11,849 nucleotides of DNA from Actinomycetes bacterium. Lineage in GTDB: Bacteria > Actinomycetota > Actinomycetes > Actinomycetales > Cellulomonadaceae. The stretch is taken from positions 1 through 11,849 of the forward strand of contig JAEZBT010000233.1 of assembly GCA_023426865.1 (NCBI GenBank), read 5' to 3'. Under the pieces are notes generated by a model. That model worked only from the letters and a program-made list of their open reading frames with translations. It made no database searches and was not told where the DNA came from. Positions within the stretch are counted from its first letter, which is position 1, and every line of letters starts with the position of its first letter. The position numbers and the translations under genes were made by a program. This document shows, piece after piece, positions 6,432 to 11,849 of this stretch.

Positions 6432-7457
6432 TTACGACAATACCGGCGTGCGCCAGTCGGGATTCACGTTGTTCCGCAGATGGTTCTGGAAGAGGTAGTC
6501 GAGGACGATTTCTGTCGAGAAGACCCGTGTATCGACGTAGCCCGCCTCCGAGTAGAAAGCCGCATGAGGCGTGATTGCGAGCCTGCCTTTCAGCCATGGC
6601 TCCTTGTTGCGCCACGCGGAGATCAGCGGATGGTCGGGATTCGGAGGTTCTGTCGGAAGGACATCCAGGCCCGCCGCAGCAAGTCGGTTGGAGCGCAGTG
6701 ATTCATGGAGCGCGTCGATGTCGATCAGCCCGCCGCGAGCGATATTGAGCAGAATCGCCCTGTCCTTCATCAGGCCGAGTTGATGGGCACTGATGTAATT
6801 CTTCGTCTGTGCTGAAAGCGGGATATGAAGGCTCACGATATCTGCTCGGGCAAGCAGCTCCTCTGCGGATTTAACGCGTTCGAAGCCCAATCCGAGTTCG
6901 TGGCCCTCAGAGACATAGGGGTCGTAATAAACTATATTCATGTCGAAGCCCCGTGCCCGACGCGCGACGGCTGTCCCGATGCGTCCCATGCCGATCGCGC
7001 CGAATGTGGCTCCCCGGATACGACGAACGACAGGCGCGTCCTCAGCCACGAATCCGGCGACTGGATCGCGCCTCAGATTGCTCTCGTAGACCCCGACGCC
7101 CCTGACCAGGTAGAGCAGCAATGCGAGCGCATGATCGGCAACTTCCGTGGTGCCATAATTTGGCACGTTGGAAACCGGGATGCCCCTGCGACTGCAGGCG
7201 GTTGTGTCTACGTTATCGAAACCGACGCCAACGCGGACGATGATGCGGCAGCGGTCGAGCTTGGCGACGATATCCGACGTCAGCTTCATCTTGTGCCAGA
7301 TCTGGATCGCGTCGCACGATCGCCATTCCTCATCCGGAATGGCCGATGGATCCGTCTCACGAAAGACTGAAAATTCTAATTTATCTCCGGCGACGGACTT
7401 TTCGATCTCCTGATCCGCTAGATGTGCGTCAGGTATCAGAACTCTGTAGGTGGTCAT
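6432..7457 (-). CDS. D-2-hydroxyacid dehydrogenase, C-terminal-binding-protein-like
   Basis: The 341-residue NAD(P)-dependent enzyme interconverts a 2-hydroxy acid and the 2-oxo acid in the cytoplasm. The catalytic domain is split around a Rossmann domain: RVGVGFDNVDTTACSRRGIP precedes the nucleotide-binding FGAIGMGRIGTAVARRARGF (GxGxxG) near residue 150, followed by the acidic YYDPYV that favours NAD. The catalytic triad of the family is present: Arg in LLNIARGGLID, Glu in LDVLPTEPP, His in AITPHAAFYSE. The long insert and the PNYGTTEVADHALALLLYL segment resemble the CtBP-like branch (phosphoglycerate dehydrogenase relatives), whose bacterial substrates are mostly unknown. The ATG at 7457 has AGGATGAAG just upstream. 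The gene lies 20 bases after the ATPase and 36 before the lyase, so it probably acts on the imported compound or on its deaminated product. Confidence 0.9.
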   Translation of the reverse strand: MTTYRVLIPDAHLADQEIEKSVAGDKLEFSVFRETDPSAIPDEEWRSCDAIQIWHKMKLTSDIVAKLDRCRIIVRVGVGFDNVDTTACSRRGIPVSNVPNYGTTEVADHALALLLYLVRGVGVYESNLRRDPVAGFVAEDAPVVRRIRGATFGAIGMGRIGTAVARRARGFDMNIVYYDPYVSEGHELGLGFERVKSAEELLARADIVSLHIPLSAQTKNYISAHQLGLMKDRAILLNIARGGLIDIDALHESLRSNRLAAAGLDVLPTEPPNPDHPLISAWRNKEPWLKGRLAITPHAAFYSEAGYVDTRVFSTEIVLDYLFQNHLRNNVNPDWRTPVLS

Positions 7458-7477
7458 CTCTTCATCCTAAAAACTAT

Positions 7478-8230
7478 TCAAAGAACCTTTTCGAGGAAGG
7501 CCTGAAGACGTGGATCCTGGGGAGATCGGAACAGAGTTTTCGGCGGGCCGCTTTCCACGATGACGCCTTTGTCGGTGAAGAACACGTGATCCGCGACTTC
7601 CTCTGCGAAGCGCATCTCATGCGTCACGAGAATGCATGTCATGCCTTCGCGGGCGAGATCGCGGATGACAGCGAGGACTTCGCTGACCATTTCCGGGTCA
7701 AGGGCGGCGGTCACTTCGTCGAAAAGGATGACGCGAGGCTGCATGGCCAGTGCGCGCGCGATCGCAACGCGTTGCTGCTGCCCGCCGGAAAGCTGGCCGG
7801 GATATGCATCTGCCTTGTTGGAAAGCTGGACTTTTTCCAGAAGCTCCAGCGCCCGGACCCGCACGTCCTTTCTCGACTGCCCCAGGACTTTCACCGGGGC
7901 CATGACGATATTGTCGAGCACGTTCTTGTGCGGAAAGAGGTTGTACTGCTGGAAGACCATCGAAACTTGCTGGCGCAAGGCGATCAGTTCACTTTCCTTT
8001 TTCAGCTGCTCGACCTGGAAAGATCCTACCTTAATGGACCCGCTGTCGATCGGGACAAGAGCGTTGATGCAGCGCAGGAGGGTCGATTTGCCGGACCCGG
8101 ATGGGCCGATGATGCAAACCACGCCGCCTTCTTCAACAGACAGGCTGGCTCCCTTCAAAACCTGGATGTTTCCGAAGCTTTTCCTGACATCTTTCATTTC
8201 GATCAGAGGAGCAGAAAAATGCTGGCTCAT
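7478..8230 (-). CDS. Polar amino-acid ABC transporter ATPase
   Basis: The 250-residue ATPase energises the importer at the inner face of the membrane. In order it shows Walker A GPSGSGKST (about residue 41), the Q-loop MVFQQYNLFPH, the signature LSGGQQQRVAIARAL, Walker B VILFDEVTAALDPE and the H-loop LVTHEM. Walker B has DEVTA where GlnQ/HisP have DEPTS; the variant is common in this family and should be active. Length and motifs fit the GlnQ/HisP/ArtP type. I chose the ATG at 8228-8230 because it forms a 4-base ATGA overlap with the upstream permease stop and has TGAGGAG about ten bases before it; a frame extending 11 codons further is unlikely. It is the fourth gene of the operon and should dimerise beneath the two permeases. 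Confidence 0.95.
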   Translation of the reverse strand: MSQHFSAPLIEMKDVRKSFGNIQVLKGASLSVEEGGVVCIIGPSGSGKSTLLRCINALVPIDSGSIKVGSFQVEQLKKESELIALRQQVSMVFQQYNLFPHKNVLDNIVMAPVKVLGQSRKDVRVRALELLEKVQLSNKADAYPGQLSGGQQQRVAIARALAMQPRVILFDEVTAALDPEMVSEVLAVIRDLAREGMTCILVTHEMRFAEEVADHVFFTDKGVIVESGPPKTLFRSPQDPRLQAFLEKVL

Positions 8231-9039
8231 CGGGAGACACTCCTCAGGCGACGCTCGAGCCACCTGGTGGTCATGGCGATCGGGAAGGCATAGATGAAGA
8301 ACGCAAACAGGATGAATATGTAGATCGCTGTTGCGTAGTGTTCGTTGCCGCTTGCAATGATAACTCTCGCCATGGAGAGGATATCGTTTGTGCCCGTCAC
8401 GACAATGAGGCTGGTTCCTATGAATAGCGACGCATAGACAGTCATCATGTTCGGAAGCATGAGCGGAAGGGCCTGGGGCAGGATCACCTGATACAGCGTT
8501 TGTCGCCGGTTATATCCGAGCGCGCGAGATGCTTCCCATTGGCCGCTGGGAATCGACTCCACTCCGCCGCGGAATACTTCGGCCACATTGGCTGTTATTG
8601 GCAGAGACAGGCCTATGATGGCTTTGACGGCCGGAGACAGCGAAATCGCATATCCGAATACCGTCATCTCATAAGGAATGAGGTAGAGCATCGCGTAGAG
8701 GATGACGAGCCACGGGGAGTTGCGGAAGAAGTTCATGATGAACCTGAACACGTTCCGCAGAAACGGATTTTGCGCGATCAGGCAGGCACCCAGAGCCGCT
8801 CCCGCCAGAATGGAAATGGCCATCGCAATCAAGCTGATTAGAATGTTTGCACTGAAGCCGCCGCCGAGCGACGCATAACCGTTCACCCCGGTCAGCAGCA
8901 GCGACGACATGGATGCGAGTTGGGCCAGAACGTCGGCCGTGCCTGCGCCGTAGATTGCAAACAGGATTGCCAAAAGCGTAGCGGTAACGCCGACTGTCCC
9001 GGAGATAAAAGCCTTCAGTTCCGGTTGCATGGTTTTCAT
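8227..9039 (-). CDS. Polar amino-acid ABC transporter permease (second)
   Basis: The 270-residue inner-membrane protein is of the HisM/GlnP type (His/Glu/Gln/Arg permease family, BPD_transp_1 domain). It has about five hydrophobic helices, beginning with VTATLLAILFAIYGAG and ending with AIYIFILFAFFIYAFPIAM. FRNSPWLVILYAML corresponds to the conserved FRGTPLLVQLF-type segment. The EAA loop that docks on the ATPase reads EASRALGYNRRQTLYQVILP (about residues 185-204). The N-terminus is longer than in the partner permease, with a soluble or periplasmic stretch between helices 1 and 2. The ATG at 9037-9039 overlaps the upstream permease stop as ATGA, which decides the start against one 13 codons earlier. 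Its own stop overlaps the ATPase start in the same way, so the three genes are probably translationally coupled. Confidence 0.93.
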   Translation of the reverse strand: MKTMQPELKAFISGTVGVTATLLAILFAIYGAGTADVLAQLASMSSLLLTGVNGYASLGGGFSANILISLIAMAISILAGAALGACLIAQNPFLRNVFRFIMNFFRNSPWLVILYAMLYLIPYEMTVFGYAISLSPAVKAIIGLSLPITANVAEVFRGGVESIPSGQWEASRALGYNRRQTLYQVILPQALPLMLPNMMTVYASLFIGTSLIVVTGTNDILSMARVIIASGNEHYATAIYIFILFAFFIYAFPIAMTTRWLERRLRSVSR

Positions 9040-9743
9040 TGTCCATACCCCGGAATTCTCGACAGCCTTTGGATCCATCCGATGGCATAGACGGCGATGC
9101 TGACGATGACGATATAAATCGCCCAGATTGTAATCATGACTTCGAGGCTTCTGAAATTCTCCATGATTATCTGCGTCGCCGAGTACATGAGGTCTGCGAC
9201 GGCAACCAGGGCCGCCTGCGATGACGTCTTGATGAGCGTGACGATGTTATTGGCCATCAGCGGAATGGTCAGGCGAAGCCCGATGGGCAGCTCGACATAA
9301 AGAAATCTCTGGAAACGGCTGCAACCCAGTGCAGTTGCGCCCTCGACCGTCTCCTTGGGTACCGAAAGCAGTCCAGACCTGATGATGTCCACCGCGATCG
9401 ATCCGTTATAGAGACCGAGCATCATCACACCGCACACGAATCCGGAAAACAGAGGCACGTTCCGCCCGGTTTCGGAGTCCGTAAAGTGCAGGCCCATTTC
9501 CGACAGCATGAAGTACAGGAAAAACAGCTGCACGAGTGATGGCGTATTGCGGAACAGTTCGACCAGAACGGTCACAACCTGCGCAACGACGGGAATGCGG
9601 AAGTGGATGCTGGCGGCACCAAGAACGCCCACCACCAGCATCAGGATTATGCCCCACATACTTAGAAGCAGCGTGTTCTGGATGCCCGTCAGCAGCCAAC
9701 CCTGATAGACAGGGTCGGCCAGCCACGAAAAATCGATGTTCAC
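9036..9743 (-). CDS. Polar amino-acid ABC transporter permease (first)
   Basis: The 235-residue inner-membrane permease pairs with the next gene's product to form the translocation channel. After a short cytoplasmic start (MNIDFSWLADPVYQGWLLTG) come helices such as LLSMWGIILMLVVGVLGAAS, then LFRNTPSLVQLFFLYF, the classical conserved motif of this family. The EAA loop is EGATALGCSRFQRFLYVELP (about residues 133-152). The last helix is MITIWAIYIVIVSIAVYAIG. The start codon is GTG, preceded by AGGGGA with about nine bases of spacing. It follows the binding-protein gene after 24 bases and overlaps the second permease by 4 bases. Length is normal for GlnP/HisQ-type permeases. Confidence 0.93.
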   Translation of the reverse strand: MNIDFSWLADPVYQGWLLTGIQNTLLLSMWGIILMLVVGVLGAASIHFRIPVVAQVVTVLVELFRNTPSLVQLFFLYFMLSEMGLHFTDSETGRNVPLFSGFVCGVMMLGLYNGSIAVDIIRSGLLSVPKETVEGATALGCSRFQRFLYVELPIGLRLTIPLMANNIVTLIKTSSQAALVAVADLMYSATQIIMENFRSLEVMITIWAIYIVIVSIAVYAIGWIQRLSRIPGYGQ

Positions 9744-9767
9744 TGAAACATTCCCCTGAGGAATGGC

Positions 9768-10601
9768 TTACTTCGTGGACTTCGCTTTTGCTTCCTGGTC
9801 TTCCAGAAACTGCGATTTGCCCATCTTGAAGTGATCGGCTGCCGCCGTCAGCAGTCCCGACGCTTCGGCGGACCTGATCGCGTCGTTAACCGCCTTGAGC
9901 ATTTCCGGCTGGTTTTTTCTCAAGCCTACGCCGAGCGGGATGAAGCTTTCAGCTGGGATGGTGATCTCGTACTTGCCTTTCCATCCGTCCTCGACAACCT
10001 TTTGCTGCAGCAGCGGTTCGTCGTATCCGATGCCGTCGCAACGGTTGTCTTCGAAGGCCTTGAACACCTCTGCGGTGCCCTGGAACAGCACCAGCTTGGC
10101 GCCATACTTTCCTTCCAGAACCCGGTTGAACGAGTTGCCGAGCATTCCGCAAAGCGTGGCGCCTTTCAGCGCTTCCCAACTGCTCAGCCTGGAGCCGATC
10201 GGCGCGACGATCGCGCCCTCACCAAGCATGTAGTAGTCGCTGGAGTAATCGATGACTTTGGCCCGTTCGGCGGTGCGTCCGAGCGTCGCCACGATAATGT
10301 CGATGCGGCCCTGGTTAAGCAGTTCGATGCGGTTGGACGCGACCACGGGCACCAGTTCGATGGCGTCTGCAGAGCCCGCAATCTGTTTCCCGATATATTT
10401 TGCGAGCTCTATTTCGAAGCCCTGAAGTGATCCGTCAGGCGCCAGAAATCCGAATGGTTTGTAATCGTTCTTTATGCCGATAACGATTCGTCCGCGATCT
10501 TTGATTTTATCGACCTGATTTGCTGATGCGGATACAGATGCGGCCGCGAAAATGAATGCGGACGATGCCAGTATTTTGGATATTTTTGAAACAATAGACA
10601 T
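9768..10601 (-). CDS. Periplasmic amino-acid-type binding protein of the ABC importer
   Basis: The 277-residue family-3 solute-binding protein (SBP_bac_3) has a Sec signal peptide: MSIVSKISK, a hydrophobic core ILASSAFIFAAA, and likely cleavage after SVSASA. The mature part shows GRIVIGIKNDYKPFGFLAPD, GFEIELAKYIGKQI, then IDIIVATLGRTAERAKVIDYS. The Arg of GRTAER matches the residue that binds the ligand carboxylate in this family. The second lobe has GIGYDEPLL, whose Asp matches the one that binds an alpha-ammonium group in HisJ/GlnH-type proteins. I therefore expect an amino-acid-like ligand; its side chain cannot be predicted. Two cysteines (in LCGMLGN and NRCDGIGYD) could form a disulfide. 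The ATG at 10601 gives a proper signal peptide and has GGCGGGGG just upstream; a frame starting 21 codons earlier spoils it. First gene of the operon. Confidence 0.93.
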   Translation of the reverse strand: MSIVSKISKILASSAFIFAAASVSASANQVDKIKDRGRIVIGIKNDYKPFGFLAPDGSLQGFEIELAKYIGKQIAGSADAIELVPVVASNRIELLNQGRIDIIVATLGRTAERAKVIDYSSDYYMLGEGAIVAPIGSRLSSWEALKGATLCGMLGNSFNRVLEGKYGAKLVLFQGTAEVFKAFEDNRCDGIGYDEPLLQQKVVEDGWKGKYEITIPAESFIPLGVGLRKNQPEMLKAVNDAIRSAEASGLLTAAADHFKMGKSQFLEDQEAKAKSTK

Positions 10602-10626
10602 TTTACCCCCGCCAGCAGGTGCCTTT

Positions 10627-10655
10627 TCTGGTGTCACCAGACCCCCTTCTGGGGT
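10627..10655. promoter_or_regulatory. Nested palindromes in the binding-protein leader
   Basis: TCTGGTG-T-CACCAGA at 10627-10641 is a perfect 15-base palindrome. It is followed by a third half-site TCTGG (10648-10652) and by ACCCC-N5-GGGGT (10641-10655). The cluster lies downstream of the predicted operon promoter, so it would be both an operator position (roadblock) and part of the transcribed leader, where it could fold as competing hairpins. A second regulator or an RNA-level control is possible; neither is shown by sequence alone. Confidence 0.4.
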
Positions 10656-10664
10656 ATAAGGCAA

Positions 10665-10694
10665 ATTAAAAGACTTCCGAGTTAATTAAGTCAA
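10665..10694 (-). promoter_or_regulatory. Sigma70-like promoter for the transport operon
   Basis: Reading the minus strand, TTGACT (10694-10689) is followed after 18 bases by TTTAAT (10670-10665). Both boxes are close to the TTGACA/TATAAT consensus and point at the binding-protein gene, predicting a leader of about 55 bases. The LysR box lies within the same stretch, so the adjacent regulator would contact the promoter directly. The actual start point is unverified. Confidence 0.5.
10672..10692. promoter_or_regulatory. LysR box, GACTT-N11-AAGTC
   Basis: GACTT (10672-10676) and AAGTC (10688-10692) form a perfect dyad spaced by 11 bases, matching the T-N11-A core recognised by LysR-type regulators. 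It lies 18 bases before the divergent LysR gene's GTG and covers the -35 box and spacer of the operon promoter. A second short dyad, AAGT-CAA-ACTT (10688-10698), overlaps its right arm. The position suits autoregulation of the LysR gene plus control of the operon. Whether binding activates or represses cannot be told; classical activation uses a site near -65, so this could be the activation or repression subsite. Confidence 0.6.
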
Positions 10695-10710
10695 ACTTAT
10701 AGGCGCGCCC

Positions 10711-11646
10711 GTGAAAGTTCGTCAGCTCGAGGCATTTCAGGCAGTGGTGTTGACCGGCAGCGTGACCGCAGCGGCCGAGCGGATGAGCGTGTCACAACCT
10801 GCAGTTAGCCAGTTGCTGTCTCAACTCGAGCGGACATGCGGCTTCAAGCTGTTCGACCGGCGCGGCGGCAAAATCCTGCCGACCCGAGACGCGGAGGCGC
10901 TGTACCGTGAGGTCAGGCGTCTGTTCGTCAACGTGGACCGCATAGCCCGCGTTGCCACTGCCATCAAGGAACAGAACTGGGGCTCGTTGCGGATCGGTGC
11001 ATTTCCGGCACTAGCCCGCTGCATCATTCCCGAGATTGTACTCGGCTTTCACGAAGCTCATCCGGGGGCGCGCTTTCATATCCAGAGCATGCGCTCGCGC
11101 ACCGTCATTGACGCTGTCGCCGGTCAGAACATCGATCTGGCAATCAGTTCGTTGGCAGGAGATCGCTCGGAGGTGGAATCAATACATATCCACACCATGC
11201 GAGCCGTTTGCCTTCTCCCGGCGCAACACCGCCTTGCCGCCCGGCCGGCCATTCACGCGCGCGATCTGGAGGGTGAGGATTTCATTTCCCTTGGTCTGCA
11301 GGACAGCTCGAAGAGCATAGTCGATCGGATATTCGACCAACTGAACGTGCATCGCAACATCGTTATTGAGAGCGGGCAGTCGGAGCCGATTTATTCATTT
11401 GTGGCTGCCAAAGCCGGTGTGTCCGTCGTTGATCCGCTTTGCGTTTACAATCAGGACGGTCTGAATGATCCACGGGTAGCGGTGAGAGCTTTCGTTCCGC
11501 AGATCGATTTCGGTGTCTGGCTTATCCGGCCGAAGTCAGGACGTGAATATGGAATCCTTGGTAGTTTCGAGCGGCATTTGATCAACTCTTTGTCCGTCAG
11601 ACTTCAGGCCATCGACCGGTCTTTCGAAGCCTCCTCCAATAATTGA
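10711..11646 (+). CDS. LysR-family regulator divergent from the transport operon
   Basis: The 311-residue regulator starts MKVRQLEAFQAVVLTGSVTA. The helix-turn-helix is TAAAERMSVSQPAVSQLLSQ (about residues 19-38) followed by LERTCGFKLFDRRGGKILPT. The effector-binding domain begins near residue 90 (GSLRIGAFPALARCIIPEIV) and includes DLAISSLAGD, with FVAAKAGVSVVDPL late in the domain. The SVTAAAERMSVSQPAVSQLL and FVAAKAGVSVVDPL segments recall regulators of opine and arginine-type catabolism in rhizobia (OccR/NocR-like), which is consistent with an amino-acid-like inducer but is only an impression. The start is GTG at 10711, with AGG in the TATAGGCG just upstream; no better in-frame start is near. 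It very likely binds the box at 10672-10692 and senses the compound imported by the operon or its product. Confidence 0.92.
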   Translation: MKVRQLEAFQAVVLTGSVTAAAERMSVSQPAVSQLLSQLERTCGFKLFDRRGGKILPTRDAEALYREVRRLFVNVDRIARVATAIKEQNWGSLRIGAFPALARCIIPEIVLGFHEAHPGARFHIQSMRSRTVIDAVAGQNIDLAISSLAGDRSEVESIHIHTMRAVCLLPAQHRLAARPAIHARDLEGEDFISLGLQDSSKSIVDRIFDQLNVHRNIVIESGQSEPIYSFVAAKAGVSVVDPLCVYNQDGLNDPRVAVRAFVPQIDFGVWLIRPKSGREYGILGSFERHLINSLSVRLQAIDRSFEASSNN

Positions 11647-11717
11647 CAACGGCTGCTCTTCGACAGGACGCGTGCGGCCGCGCGGTAGAGAAGTTTCGGC
11701 GCAATCCAGCGCTGCAC

Positions 11718-11849
11718 TTATGGAAACCTGACGAGATTGTTCATCGGCTTGCCGCTGAAGAAGCGGTCGAGATTGGCGAAGATCGCTGCCATTTTCTGGC
11801 GCATGGCGTCGCGGGTGCCCGCTGAGATGTGCGGCGTCAGAATCGCATT
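11718..11849 (-). CDS. 2-hydroxyacid dehydrogenase, C-terminal fragment cut by window edge
   Basis: Reading in from the right edge on the minus strand gives 43 residues, beginning NAILTPHISAGTRDAMRQKM and ending GKPMNNLVRFP before a TAA. TPHISAGT carries the catalytic histidine of the NAD(P)-dependent D-2-hydroxyacid dehydrogenase family (glyoxylate/hydroxypyruvate reductase-like), and the amphipathic helix with the final N-L-V is the usual end. The rest lies outside the window. It is not a copy of the dehydrogenase at 6432-7457, whose equivalent segment reads TPHAAFYSE. It converges with the LysR gene, 71 bases away, so it is not in the same transcript as the transport operon unless read-through occurs. 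It may still be part of the same pathway. Confidence 0.8.
   Translation of the reverse strand, partial: NAILTPHISAGTRDAMRQKMAAIFANLDRFFSGKPMNNLVRFP

Noticed and set aside
6432..7457. Serine biosynthesis phosphoglycerate dehydrogenase (SerA).
   Set aside because: It has the shared catalytic core but lacks the C-terminal ACT domain and lies in a transport/catabolic operon. A CtBP-like 2-hydroxyacid dehydrogenase fits better.
7346..8293. Long plus-strand open frame of about 315 codons antisense to the ATPase gene.
   Set aside because: It mirrors a clear ABC ATPase with all motifs on the minus strand, its own translation shows no family features, and it is typical of GC-rich antisense frames.
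5502..10601. Hydroxyproline catabolism, which also pairs polar amino-acid importers with a DapA-family deaminase.
   Set aside because: The racemase, flavin-dependent D-hydroxyproline dehydrogenase and 2-oxoglutarate semialdehyde dehydrogenase of that pathway are absent here, and the dehydrogenase present is a D-2-hydroxyacid type.
10682..10709. TTAATTAA and GGCGCGCC (rare-cutter sites PacI and AscI) 12 bases apart, reminiscent of an engineered polylinker.
   Set aside because: TTAATTAA overlaps the LysR box and the -35 region of a plausible natural divergent promoter, and nothing else nearby looks like vector sequence. A chance pair is the simpler explanation.
1..11849. CRISPR array, tRNA/rRNA genes, insertion sequence or phage module.
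   Set aside because: I found no regularly spaced repeats, cloverleaf or rRNA-like stretch, and no transposase or integrase frame in any part of the window.

Overview
The window looks like accessory chromosome or megaplasmid DNA from a GC-rich proteobacterium. A rhizobial-type alphaproteobacterium is my best guess, judging only from gene content: a polar amino-acid ABC operon with linked dehydrogenase and lyase, and several LysR regulators. I computed no composition statistics, so the assignment is tentative. No rRNA, tRNA, CRISPR array, transposase or replication origin is visible.

Left block (1-2290): a decayed efflux locus. On the minus strand lies a DHA2-type (14-helix) MFS drug transporter that has lost its first two helices and carries two single-base frameshifts. 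Head to head with it is a LysR regulator on the plus strand whose first codons abut the MFS break. The shared intergenic promoter of the original divergent pair appears to have been deleted.

Middle block (2429-5223): a GcvA-like LysR regulator on the minus strand faces a plus-strand pair, a Nu-class-like glutathione transferase (YfcG type) and a TIGR03571-type luciferase-like flavin oxidoreductase. The intergenic region holds inverted repeats suited to an operator. It also holds a 22-codon open frame with a strong ribosome site, which overlaps the transferase start by 4 bases. A second 22-codon frame with a good ribosome site follows the oxidoreductase and may be the stump of a lost third gene. 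The pair probably serves a redox or xenobiotic function; the substrate is unknown.

Right block (5502-11849): a LysR regulator (10711-11646, plus) is divergent from a six-gene minus-strand operon. In transcription order this encodes a periplasmic amino-acid-type binding protein, two permeases, an ATPase, a D-2-hydroxyacid dehydrogenase and a DapA-family lyase. Genes are 20-36 bases apart or share 4-base ATGA overlaps. The arrangement reads as import of a small amino-acid-like compound followed by 2-hydroxy/2-oxo acid oxidoreduction and lyase or dehydratase chemistry. The divergent promoter carries a textbook LysR box (GACTT-N11-AAGTC) inside a sigma70-like promoter for the operon. At the right edge is the C-terminus of a second, different 2-hydroxyacid dehydrogenase on the minus strand.

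The most novel-looking system is this uptake-plus-catabolism operon, whose substrate I cannot name. The other notable points are the fused MFS/LysR scar and the small upstream frame in front of the transferase.
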